7,041 nt of DNA from Planctomycetota bacterium (GCA_029267795.1 JAJUHR010000094.1:1-7041), one strand, 5' to 3'; numbered from the stretch's first letter, positions 1-7,040 are shown. A program made the numbers and translations. The notes: generated from the sequence alone by a model not told the origin.

Positions 1-59
1 AGAGGAGAAATATCCGAAAAACAATCGGGAATACGCACCTCGCGGGTAAGGCGGCGCAG

Positions 60-2468
60 ATGCGGAAAAATTGCCGAAGACCTCGGTGCGGGCCTTGCTG
101 GGGGAAAGGACCGCGTGCTCATGGGGCCGTAGCGCATTATGGGTGGCTGCCTGTGGCGATCGGAGGCGTGGGCATTCTCGCCACCGTGGTGCTCTGGTTT
201 TTTTTAAAGTCCCGTGAGTCGAGGTGGGCGCACCTGTCTACCGAAGTCAGCCTCAACGCCTTCGTGAATCAGCTTGAGTCGTTCGTCGAGGGCCAAAGTG
301 GGCTGTTGGAACACATGGCTCGCCAGTGGGGGTTGAGCGGGGGCTTGCCCCGCCAGGAGTGGGAGACCGAGGCGCAGCTCTACGCAAGCCGCTTCTCCGG
401 TGTGCAAGCCTTGTTGTATCTCGATCCCTCGCTGCGGATTTGCTGGGCGGTCCCGACGGGTGACGGCGCATACGGCCTGGGCGTGTCATTGAAGGACGAT
501 CCAAGCTGCAAGGTCGCGCTCGAAGCGGCGCGCGATCGCCATCGGCCGGCCGTGGCACCCTACCCCGATCGAACGCCAGCGGTCAGGGGCTTTCTGATCG
601 CCGCCCCTCTTTTCGTAGGCGGCCGGTTCGACGGGTTTGTTTGTGGGCTGTACCGCTTCGATCGGCTGGTGCGTACGATCCGGGAGCGGGCCGCGCCGTT
701 GTACGCGGTCGACGTCGCCATCGGGGGCAAGGTGCTCTACGCCTACCAGGAGCCCGGAAGCGAGCGCGCCCTGCGGTGGGGACGCGCGAGGCTTGTCCAA
801 CTCGGATCGGTTTCCCTCGTGGTCCGCCTCTGGCCCGGTGCCCAAGTGCTGGCTGAGCACGCCACCGCCGCTCCGACTATCGTGCTGTGGGTCGGATCGT
901 TGTGGTCGTTGTTGCTTGGGGCGACCACCCACCTGGCCACCGCTGCGCGGGCCAAGGCCCTGGCCTTGCAAGCCAGCCAGGAGCGGTTCGCCCTGGCGGT
1001 CCGGGGGTCCGCAGATGGCGTGTGGGACTGGAACGCCCAAACCAAGGAGATGTATTACTCCCCGCGGTTTAAACAGCTGATCGGTTATCAGGACCACGAG
1101 CTGGAGAACACGTTCCAAGTCTTCGAGTCGCGATTGCATTCGGAGGACCGTGAAAAGACGCTGGCCGCCTTGAAGGCCCACGTGTTCCGGCGGGTCCCCT
1201 TCGACACCGAATTTCGCCTGAAGACCAAGTCGGGTGAGTACCGCTGGTTCCGGGCCCGGGGGCAGGCCGTGTGGGACGCTTCGGGCCGGATGATCCGCAT
1301 GGCGGGTTCCGTGTCCGACGTCACCGCCCGCAACCGGACCGAGTACGAGCTGCGGCGGCTGGTCCGGGGCATCGAATCCGCGGGCGAAGCCATCATCATC
1401 ACCGACACCCAAGGCCGGGTCGAATACGTCAACCCCGCCTTTACCCGCCTGACTGGGTACACCGCTGCGGAGGCGCTCGGCCGCACCCCCAGCATCCTCC
1501 AGAGCGACAAGCAGCCGCGAGAGTTTTACACCCGCATGTGGCAGACGGTGCTCACCGGCGAGGTGTGGTCTGGGGAGGTCATCAACCGGCATAAGAGCGG
1601 CCGGTTGTACGTGGCGAACCTGACCGTCGCGCCGGTCCAGGATGACTTCGGCGTCCTCCAGGGCTTCGTGTCGCTTCACAACGACATCACCAAGGCCAAG
1701 CACGCTCAAGAGGCCCTGGAGCGGGCCAACGCCGAATTGCAGCAGAAGAACCAGGAGATGGAGCGGTTTGTGTACACGATCTCCCACGACCTGAAAAGCC
1801 CGATCGTGACGATCCTGGGTTACCTGAGTTATCTGCGAGAGGAAGTGTCCCAAGGCCGCGTGAGCGAGGCATTCAACTCCGCCCAGCGGATTCAGGGGGC
1901 CGCCACCCGCATGCGCCTGACGATCGACAACCTGCTGGACTTGAGCCGGATCGGCCGGATCCACAACGAGCAGAGAGACGTCGACGTCGCCGAGCTGGTG
2001 CGGTCGTTAGTCAATGAAATGTACCCACGGTTCCAGGAAAAGGCGGTGCAGGTGCGGATCCAGCCCGACATGCCCATGGTGCGCGCGGACGCGGTCCGAC
2101 TGCGTGAGGTGTTTGAAAACCTGCTCGTTAACGCGATCAACTACGGCTGCTCCAACCCCGAGCCGGTGATCGAGGTCGGGGGCTTGGTCCGCGACGGGGA
2201 GGTCCGGTATTTCGTCCGCGACTACGGGGCGGGGGTACCCAAGGAGTATCAGGACAAGGTCTTCGGCCTGTTCCAGAGGCTGGACACCAGCGTGCCCGGC
2301 ACCGGGGTCGGCCTGGCGATCGTCCGGCGGGTGTTGGAGGTGCACGGCGGCCGGTGTTGGATCGAATCGCCCGTCGACTCCCCGCAGGTCAGCCAACCGG
2401 GCCCCGGGACAGCGGTTTGGATCGCCTTCCCGCTGGCGGGCCAATCCGCGATCCGTATGGTTGCCTGA
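60..2468 (+). CDS. Membrane-bound CHASE-like/PAS-PAS sensor histidine kinase
   Basis: Senses a signal outside the membrane and probably inside through PAS domains, then autophosphorylates on histidine to signal to a response regulator. Visible layout: basic cytoplasmic N-terminus; membrane helix about 28-49; extracytoplasmic CHASE-like region about 50-268; second helix about 271-291; PAS 1 about 309-426 (PAS_3 type, PAC part from 381); PAS 2 about 432-545; short coiled coil about 545-570; HisKA with SHDLKSP, phospho-acceptor His576; HATPase_c about 680-795 with N-box Asn687/Asn691, G1 DYGAG (721-725), F-box FGLF and G2 GTGVGL (747-752). All catalytic motifs are intact. No receiver domain is fused, but one is encoded just downstream. 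ATG 60 is the only ATG/GTG/TTG in frame before the first helix; it has only a weak AAGG (48-51) before it. The frame is open to the window edge, so a start further upstream is possible. The sensor ligand is unknown. Confidence 0.93.
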   Translation: MRKNCRRPRCGPCWGKGPRAHGAVAHYGWLPVAIGGVGILATVVLWFFLKSRESRWAHLSTEVSLNAFVNQLESFVEGQSGLLEHMARQWGLSGGLPRQEWETEAQLYASRFSGVQALLYLDPSLRICWAVPTGDGAYGLGVSLKDDPSCKVALEAARDRHRPAVAPYPDRTPAVRGFLIAAPLFVGGRFDGFVCGLYRFDRLVRTIRERAAPLYAVDVAIGGKVLYAYQEPGSERALRWGRARLVQLGSVSLVVRLWPGAQVLAEHATAAPTIVLWVGSLWSLLLGATTHLATAARAKALALQASQERFALAVRGSADGVWDWNAQTKEMYYSPRFKQLIGYQDHELENTFQVFESRLHSEDREKTLAALKAHVFRRVPFDTEFRLKTKSGEYRWFRARGQAVWDASGRMIRMAGSVSDVTARNRTEYELRRLVRGIESAGEAIIITDTQGRVEYVNPAFTRLTGYTAAEALGRTPSILQSDKQPREFYTRMWQTVLTGEVWSGEVINRHKSGRLYVANLTVAPVQDDFGVLQGFVSLHNDITKAKHAQEALERANAELQQKNQEMERFVYTISHDLKSPIVTILGYLSYLREEVSQGRVSEAFNSAQRIQGAATRMRLTIDNLLDLSRIGRIHNEQRDVDVAELVRSLVNEMYPRFQEKAVQVRIQPDMPMVRADAVRLREVFENLLVNAINYGCSNPEPVIEVGGLVRDGEVRYFVRDYGAGVPKEYQDKVFGLFQRLDTSVPGTGVGLAIVRRVLEVHGGRCWIESPVDSPQVSQPGPGTAVWIAFPLAGQSAIRMVA

Positions 2469-2478
2469 CTGCCTGACT
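2463..2478 (+). repeat. Two tandem copies of an 8-base unit spanning the kinase stop codon
   Basis: GCCTGACT occurs twice in direct succession. The first copy contains the TGA stop of the kinase gene, the second lies just after it. It may be a small duplication by replication slippage; no function is suggested. Confidence 0.6.
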
Positions 2479-2534
2479 GTGTGGAGGATTGACGAGGATC
2501 CGTCGGGTATGAACCGGGGTGAAAGCAGGGGGGT

Positions 2535-2957
2535 ATGCAAGCGAAGTTCACCTATTTGCTCATCGAGGACGACCTTGATCACGCTGAACTGATCCGTCGG
2601 ACGTTGATTCGCCAGAGGTCCGAAACCGTGGTCGAGCACGTCAGTGACGGCGCCCAGGCCTTGGCGTACCTGCGCCAGCAGGGGCCTTACAAGGACCGCC
2701 CGACGCCAGACGTGATCCTCCTGGATCTGAAGCTGCCCAAGATGGACGGGCACGAGGTGCTCGCGGAGATCAAGCAGGACGAGCAGCTGCGGCGGATCCC
2801 GGTGGTGGTCTTGACAACCTCGGACGCCGCCAGTGACCGCGCCCGCGCGTACCAGCTCCACGCCAACAGTTATTTGGTCAAACCCCTGGACTTCGACCAG
2901 TTCCAACAAATGATCAGCGTCATGCAGCAGTACTGGGGCCTCTGGAACAGCGGGTGA
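2535..2957 (+). CDS. Single-domain response regulator, CheY/Rcp1-like receiver
   Basis: A 140-residue stand-alone receiver that should accept the phosphoryl group from the upstream kinase. Seen in the protein: acidic metal-binding cluster Glu11-Asp12-Asp13, phospho-acceptor Asp64 in LLDLKLPKMDG, switch Thr94/Thr95 after VVVL, switch aromatic Tyr113, and Lys116 in LVKP. There is no DNA-binding or enzymatic output domain, as in the Rcp1 regulators that partner cyanobacterial phytochrome kinases. It must act through protein contact or a further phosphotransfer step. The gene starts 66 bases after the kinase stop, so the two are probably co-transcribed. An in-frame TGA at 2520-2522 rules out an earlier start, leaving ATG 2535. 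A G-rich run (AGGGGGG, 2527-2533) sits very close to it, with GGTGA at 2518-2522 as the alternative ribosome site. The target is not visible here. Confidence 0.93.
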   Translation: MQAKFTYLLIEDDLDHAELIRRTLIRQRSETVVEHVSDGAQALAYLRQQGPYKDRPTPDVILLDLKLPKMDGHEVLAEIKQDEQLRRIPVVVLTTSDAASDRARAYQLHANSYLVKPLDFDQFQQMISVMQQYWGLWNSG

Positions 2958-3030
2958 TCGACTCGGTGTTGGCGGCTGGAGCGCAAACACATACGCCACC
3001 CTCCGTCTCTGCGGGCCTTCGGGATGTTGT

Positions 3031-3067
3031 GTGGCTGCGGCAGTTGCTCGGTGGTCCGCAGCACCAC
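3031..3067 (+). terminator. Imperfect hairpin downstream of the receiver gene, possible terminator
   Basis: GTGGCTGCGG (3031-3040) can pair with CCGCAGC-CCAC (3056-3067, with A3063 bulged), giving a 10-pair stem around a 15-base loop. It lies about 75 bases after the receiver stop. No T-run follows, so it is either a non-canonical end of the kinase/receiver transcript or a chance structure. Confidence 0.3.
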
Positions 3068-3072
3068 GGGCA

Positions 3073-3120
3073 GGATTTAGCCCCCGGATTTAGCCCCCCA
3101 TGATTCATGGGGGGGGCTAA
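3073..3120. repeat. REP-like palindrome with an extra copy of its left arm
   Basis: GGATTTAGCCCCC (3073-3085) is repeated directly at 3086-3098. The second copy is the left arm of a hairpin: TTAG, six C and ATG (3090-3102) pair with CATG, further G and CTAA (3106-3120). The loop is about 3 bases and the G side carries two extra G (eight in all). No T-run follows on either strand, which argues against a simple terminator. The shape, a G/C-run palindrome plus a half-unit between genes, resembles REP/BIME-type dispersed repeats. Whether it recurs in the genome cannot be seen here. Confidence 0.6.
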
Positions 3121-3501
3121 CTTCCGAGTGCGGATGACAGGGTCGGCTGCAGCAATGCTCCGACACCGGTTTCGCTTCACCACAGCCACGCTGCATTTCA
3201 TCGCGATATAGCCTAGGCGAACAACGTTTGAGCGGTTCTGACGTGTCGGTGCAGCCCGCCAGCGCTATTCTGCCAAGGGTTGGTCTAGCCCGGCCAGCGG
3301 TTTTAGAATGAGCCGTGAAAGTCGCCGCAGCCACAGTGGCCTTAAAAATGGCGAGGTTGTGACGGGTTTGCCTTGATCTGGGGTTAACGCTCGTCTGCGC
3401 AGGGAGATATACGATCCTGTGGTTTCCTGACGCTTACCCGTTCCTGCCGCTGCAGCGTCTACCAAGGGCGGCGGCGGAGCGAGGCCAAGTGGCTGACGGC
3501 T

Positions 3502-3507
3502 GAGGAG
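3502..3507 (+). promoter_or_regulatory. Ribosome binding site of the CNNM/CorC-like gene
   Basis: GAGGAG lies six bases before ATG 3514, a good match to the anti-Shine-Dalgarno sequence at good spacing. It fixes this start, which also places the first membrane helix at the very N-terminus as usual for the family. Confidence 0.75.
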
Positions 3508-3513
3508 TATCTG

Positions 3514-4749
3514 ATGATCTTATTTCTGACCAGTGTCCTGGTGGCATTGACTATCTCGTTTCTCTGCTCGCTGATGGAAGCGACCCTGCTGAGCCTCACG
3601 CCCAGCCAGACCGCGGAGATCGCCATCACCCGCCCCCGGCTGGCGCAGATCTGGCAGGGGTTCAAGGCGAATATCGATCGGCCGATCGCCGTCATCCTGA
3701 TCCTGAACACCGCGGCCCACACGATCGGGGCCTCCGTGGCCGGGGCCCAGTTCAACAGCATCTTCGGGGATGACTGGCTGTGGGTCTTCTCGCTGGTGTT
3801 CACGTTCCTGATGCTGCAGTTCACGGAGATCCTGCCCAAGACCCTAGGCGTTCGGTTCAACCGGGAGTTGGCGGTGGTGATCGCTGCGCCCCTGAGCACC
3901 GCGGTCCGCGTGACGACGCCGGTCCTGCGGCTGATCCAGGTGATCAACCGCCCGCTGGAGTCGGACCGCTCCCGGCGCACGGGCATGAGCACCGTGGACG
4001 AGATCGCGACCTTGGCCGGCCTGGCGCGGCTGTCTAATCAGATTGGGCCCCACCAGGAACGGATCATCAAGGCCGCGACCCGCTTGTCGATGTTGCGGGT
4101 GCGCCAGGTGATGCTGCCGGTCGAGCAGGTCTCGTTCCTGTCTACCACGCAGACCCTGATGGACGCGATTGCCACGGCCCATATCGACTCCCACACGCGT
4201 TTCCCCGTCTGCGAAAACAGCGACCATGACCGCGTGGTGGGTTATATCAACTTCAAAGAGATGGTCTACTACATGCGCACCAACCCGGCCGATCCGACCT
4301 TGCGCGGCATCATCCGGCCGATCCACTTCGCCTCCCCGGACGATTCCGCCGCCGACCTGCTGCGGACCTTCGTGGACCAGCACATCCACTTGGCGATCGT
4401 GCGCGACAAGCACGGCAAGACGGTCGGGTTCATCACAATGGAGGACTTGGTCGAAGAGCTGGTCGGCGACGTCGAGGATGAGTTTGACCGCCTGCCGCGG
4501 ATGCTCCACCAGCTCAGCGGCGGCGTGTGGATGGTGGGCGGCGGCGTGCCGGTGGCGGACCTGATGCGGCAGACGCAGCAGTCGGTTTCCGACTGGCACA
4601 ACAATGTGGACGCTTGGCTGCGGCAGCGCCTCGACCGCATGCCCAAGCCCGGCGATGTGTACCGCGAGGGCGAGCTGGAGTTCACGATCCGCCGGGTGCG
4701 CCGTGGGAAGGTCTTCGAGGCCGCGGTGAGCCGCATGAGGGCTTCGTAA
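3514..4749 (+). CDS. CNNM/CorC-family membrane protein (DUF21, CBS pair, CorC_HlyC)
   Basis: An inner-membrane protein of the CNNM/CorC ('hemolysin-related') family, members of which export or regulate Mg2+ and other divalent cations. Domains: DUF21 membrane part about 1-150, with helices near 2-22, 57-77, 88-106 and 119-142. Family marks include Met-Glu-Ala at 21-23, the polar NTAAHTIGAS stretch (65-74) in helix 2 and TEILPKT (104-110) after helix 3. CBS 1 is about 197-251 and CBS 2 about 267-325, ending in the hallmark TMEDLVEELVGDVEDE (308-323). A CorC_HlyC domain follows at about 333-408. Its 411 residues are normal for the family, and nothing is missing. No operon partner is seen: the upstream neighbour is over 550 bases away and the downstream gene is convergent. 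A role in cation homeostasis is inferred from the family; the old 'hemolysin' label should not be taken literally. Confidence 0.92.
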   Translation: MILFLTSVLVALTISFLCSLMEATLLSLTPSQTAEIAITRPRLAQIWQGFKANIDRPIAVILILNTAAHTIGASVAGAQFNSIFGDDWLWVFSLVFTFLMLQFTEILPKTLGVRFNRELAVVIAAPLSTAVRVTTPVLRLIQVINRPLESDRSRRTGMSTVDEIATLAGLARLSNQIGPHQERIIKAATRLSMLRVRQVMLPVEQVSFLSTTQTLMDAIATAHIDSHTRFPVCENSDHDRVVGYINFKEMVYYMRTNPADPTLRGIIRPIHFASPDDSAADLLRTFVDQHIHLAIVRDKHGKTVGFITMEDLVEELVGDVEDEFDRLPRMLHQLSGGVWMVGGGVPVADLMRQTQQSVSDWHNNVDAWLRQRLDRMPKPGDVYREGELEFTIRRVRRGKVFEAAVSRMRAS

Positions 4750-4770
4750 GCCCGACAAGCCGCGGAGTCG

Positions 4771-4795
4771 TAGGGCGGGCCTTTGGCCCGCCTTA
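4771..4795. repeat. Perfectly placed G/C-rich palindrome between convergent genes
   Basis: An 11-pair stem (4771-4781 with 4785-4795, one G-T pair) encloses a TTT loop; the core is GGCGGGCC / GGCCCGCC. It sits between the stops of two convergent genes (4749 and 4820), where it could stop transcription from both sides. Neither strand has a T-run after the stem, so it may instead be a dispersed palindromic repeat of REP type that happens to serve as a boundary. Confidence 0.6.
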
Positions 4796-4819
4796 CCGAA
4801 GGCCGATCGTGATGCGTGA

Positions 4820-6712
4820 TCAACCGACGGGGATCAAGTCGGCGTAGTCTTCCACGTCGCCGTTCGACAGGCAGCACTCGATGATCCGCTGGCCCAGCGG
4901 CAGCAGGTCGGGCTCGAGGAACTTCTCTAGCTGCTTATGGAAGAAGTCGGTGAGGATCGCTGCCCCCCGGTCGTAGGCCGGTTCGCCGACTTCCTTCTGC
5001 AGATGCACCCGCAGGAACACCGGCGGGATGGTGGTGCCCTCGATCAGCAACGACTTGGGGCTGTAGCCCAGCAACGGGCAGCGGGAGACCTCCAACTGGT
5101 CGGGCCGCATGCGGGCGCTGCCGCGGCGAGCCAGGTACTCGCGCGTCAGGTGCTGCGGCATGAAGCCGACTTTCCACGCACCCACGTACTGGTTCGGGGT
5201 GAGGATGTACAGCGTCTTGGCGGTGCGCTCGATCTGCTGCAGTAGGAGGTTGGCCTGGTCGACCCGCCGGCCGGTGGCGAACGGCCAGTAGGACCCGACG
5301 CCCTCGGAGCTCATCCCCTCGGACTGCACAATGCTGGGGTTGTCGTACCCGCGCGGGGCCGTGAGCCGCCACAGCCACGCCAGCGCCGGCGGGAGGATAT
5401 GGAAGAACCCAAGGATGCCGTAGCTGGGGTGGTCCGCCGTGCAAGGGGGGGTGCGTACGCCGAAGCTGCGGATGTCCACCGTCACCGGACCGTCCACCAC
5501 GTTCGGGACCGCCCGTCGCGGCAGCACCACCCGCGGGTTCGAACACGGTTTACCCGGGGCGTCCTCCACATGTTCCCAGATCAGGGCCGTGCTGTTGGGC
5601 ACGGCGTCGATGCTCAAGAACAGCAGCGGCTCCGGCGGCTTGATCGTCAGCTTTTCCAGGTGCGGGTCGGTGCCGTACTGATTGATGTGGTTGACGCGGA
5701 TGAACCAGGCGTCCTCGGCGTCCTGGACGGTCAGCTTGCCGTCGTTGCCCTGCAGCGAGGGGTGGCACAGGGCCATGTCGTCGGTCACCGGCCTAAGCTC
5801 GCAGGTGCGGGGCAGCACCAGGTGCCGGTCTTCGCCCGTGACGATGTTCCGCCCCAGCAGCAACGTCCCGTCGTACTTGCGGGGGATGTGCTCGAGCATC
5901 TCGCTCTTGCCGCCGCCGCTGGCCCCCTCGTGCATGATCGTCACGATGTTGTCGTAGGGGGTCACCACCTGGACGGTGGAACAGTGCGCGGTCACCCAGC
6001 CCTCGCGCTCGCCGATGGTCAGCAGCATCCCGTAGATGCCTTTTTTGGCGCTGGGGCCGGGGTACAGGTTGTAACTGAACAACTCGTGCAGGCCGTCGCG
6101 CCGGTTGTGGACCACCATCTGCTTGCCCGCGAAGTGCGTGTGGCGGAAGGGTGGGGCGACGTAGACGATCGCCTGGGGTTTGAACCCGGGCCAGAGCTTG
6201 TCCGGCGTGAGCATGCCTTGCAGCAGCGCCAGGGCGAAGATGAAAAACCCGGCGTTCGCGGGCGCCACCGCCAGAGCCTCCATCCCCATGCCCTTGCGGC
6301 CGGCGATGAAGGGCAGCAGGCACAGGTCCTGGGTGCTTAGCCACTGGAAGGTTTGCTGCCGCAGTTCCTCGAACTGCGAGCCGAAGCGCGAGTCGTAGCG
6401 GGGTTTGTTGGTGGGCAGGTCGTCGGCGATGACCATGCAGTCCGGGTCCCGCCGCCTCATGTAGGGGTCGGTGTAGTTGGCACACACCCCGTTGCGGACT
6501 CGACAGACACGGGCCTCGATCACGCGGCCCTTGCCCGGCACGTCGTACGCCACATCGTACCAGCCGTCCTCGACCCCGCCATAGGCGTGTTCGACCAGTT
6601 GGGTTAGGCTCTCCGGGAGCATCACGCTCGGGCAAGCTGCCAGTACAGCTTCCAGCTCCTCCGGGAGCCGCATCCCAGTCTGTAACGCCGTCGTTCCCAT
6701 CGACTTGCTCAC
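4820..6712 (-). CDS. DUF4914-family protein with HprK/PEPCK-like P-loop
   Basis: A soluble protein of 630 residues that I recognise as the DUF4914 family; its function is not established. The clearest motif is the phosphate-binding loop GASGGGKSE (263-271, Lys269, Ser270), preceded by a hydrophobic strand and His-Glu. This resembles the GxSGxGKS/T loop of HPr kinase and PEP carboxykinase, and Asp311-Asp312 in VTDDMA matches the acidic second motif (VADD in HprK, DDIA in PEPCK). Other family-like blocks: MRRRDPDCM (85-93), FRHTHFAGKQ (189-198), LYPGPSAKKGIYG (216-228), SFGVRTPPC (416-424), LAWLWRLTAPRG (444-455), SSEGVGSYWPFATGRR (468-483) and CPLLGY (545-550). No signal peptide or clear membrane anchor is seen. 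The full-length start is GTG 6712; ATG 6700 or ATG 6673 are alternatives, and none has a strong ribosome site. Nucleotide binding or phosphoryl transfer is inferred. It stands alone, convergent with the CNNM/CorC-like gene. Confidence 0.85.
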   Translation of the reverse strand: MSKSMGTTALQTGMRLPEELEAVLAACPSVMLPESLTQLVEHAYGGVEDGWYDVAYDVPGKGRVIEARVCRVRNGVCANYTDPYMRRRDPDCMVIADDLPTNKPRYDSRFGSQFEELRQQTFQWLSTQDLCLLPFIAGRKGMGMEALAVAPANAGFFIFALALLQGMLTPDKLWPGFKPQAIVYVAPPFRHTHFAGKQMVVHNRRDGLHELFSYNLYPGPSAKKGIYGMLLTIGEREGWVTAHCSTVQVVTPYDNIVTIMHEGASGGGKSEMLEHIPRKYDGTLLLGRNIVTGEDRHLVLPRTCELRPVTDDMALCHPSLQGNDGKLTVQDAEDAWFIRVNHINQYGTDPHLEKLTIKPPEPLLFLSIDAVPNSTALIWEHVEDAPGKPCSNPRVVLPRRAVPNVVDGPVTVDIRSFGVRTPPCTADHPSYGILGFFHILPPALAWLWRLTAPRGYDNPSIVQSEGMSSEGVGSYWPFATGRRVDQANLLLQQIERTAKTLYILTPNQYVGAWKVGFMPQHLTREYLARRGSARMRPDQLEVSRCPLLGYSPKSLLIEGTTIPPVFLRVHLQKEVGEPAYDRGAAILTDFFHKQLEKFLEPDLLPLGQRIIECCLSNGDVEDYADLIPVG

Positions 6713-6908
6713 ACTTCGCCGGGGGTTATCCCGCTGCCGGACGTGTTAATAGTACACGAGACAAACCGTTTCTGCGCGGGACGGGCTGAGTTGAAGGCCA
6801 CATTTTTCTTCATTGGAGGGAGATAGCCATTGGTGATTGCTGCTCCGATACATCTCTGGCCGACCATGGGCCCTTTTCATTGAGGCTGTTGGGGTGCAGG
6901 AAAAAGGG
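6713..6908. other. Non-coding stretch upstream of the DUF4914 gene
   Basis: This must hold the promoter of the DUF4914 gene on the - strand. An AT-rich spot at about 6744-6758 (TACTATTAA on the - strand) could serve as a -10 element, but no matching -35 is seen. On the + strand GGAGGG (6815-6820) precedes a 17-codon open frame from TTG 6830 to TGA 6883; there is no independent support that it is translated. Confidence 0.4.
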
Positions 6909-6940
6909 AGACCCCCGCCCTCGATCGGAGGCGGGGGTCT
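6909..6940 (-). terminator. Strong intrinsic terminator for the right-edge gene
   Basis: AGACCCCCGCC (6909-6919) pairs fully with GGCGGGGGTCT (6930-6940), an 11-pair stem with a 10-base loop. Read on the - strand the stem is followed by CCC and then TTTTT (from the A-run at 6901-6905), the classic intrinsic pattern. It lies about 45 bases past the stop of the gene entering from the right. On the + strand the T content after the stem is weaker, so it points to the - strand. Confidence 0.75.
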
Positions 6941-6983
6941 TCGTATCCGCTTTTCTCCATATCTACTTAGGGCTTGGCCAGCG

Positions 6984-7040
6984 TCAAACGGAACGACGGC
7001 GCCCGCGTTGAAGGAGCAAACCCCCCAGGCCGCCGAGCAC
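6984..7040 (-). CDS. C-terminal end of a - strand gene with PEP-CTERM-like tail (partial)
   Basis: Only the last 18 codons and the TGA stop (6984-6986) are inside the window. They read VLGGLGGLLLQRGRRRSV: a hydrophobic, Gly/Leu-rich stretch, then an arginine cluster, then the stop. This is how PEP-CTERM sorting signals end; such tails anchor exported proteins until an exosortase processes them. The Pro-Glu-Pro motif itself would lie outside the window, so the call rests on the tail shape plus the well-placed terminator downstream. An ordinary C-terminal membrane anchor is the alternative. The rest of the protein is not visible. Confidence 0.5.
   Translation of the reverse strand: MLGGLGGLLLQRGRRRSV

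Larger units (their letters stand above)
2958..3513. other. Long intergenic region without a convincing gene
   Basis: About 555 bases between the receiver gene and the CNNM/CorC-like gene. The open frames here are short, mostly on the - strand, and show no recognisable domain or convincing ribosome site. It contains an imperfect hairpin (3031-3067) and a C-run/G-run palindrome with a half-repeat (3073-3120). From 3121 to about 3495 I see no clear structure, promoter or RNA gene; the stretch could be a decayed gene or an untranslated leader of the next gene. Confidence 0.6.

Noticed and set aside
486..1964. Long - strand open frame of 492 codons opposite the kinase
   Set aside because: It lies entirely over the kinase, whose PAS domains and HisKA region are unmistakable. 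The antisense product has no recognisable domain; long antisense frames are common in GC-rich genes.
2007..2999. - strand open frame of 330 codons across the kinase end and the receiver gene
   Set aside because: It overlaps two clear + strand genes, including the HATPase and the full receiver, and shows no family motif.
3090..3120. Palindrome as a classical intrinsic terminator of the receiver gene
   Set aside because: No T-run follows on either strand, and a direct half-repeat beside it fits a dispersed repeat better.
3077..3465. Two - strand open frames (85 and 66 codons) in the long intergenic region
   Set aside because: No domain and no good ribosome site. One reads through the palindromic repeat, so its 3' part is repeat sequence.
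3844..4758. - strand open frame of 304 codons opposite the CNNM/CorC-like gene
   Set aside because: A codon-bias shadow: His/Arg/Asp-rich product without domains, opposite an intact CBS-domain gene.
5399..6340. + strand open frame of 313 codons opposite the DUF4914 gene
   Set aside because: The opposite strand encodes the P-loop and conserved blocks; this frame gives a low-complexity Val/His/Arg/Gly-rich product.
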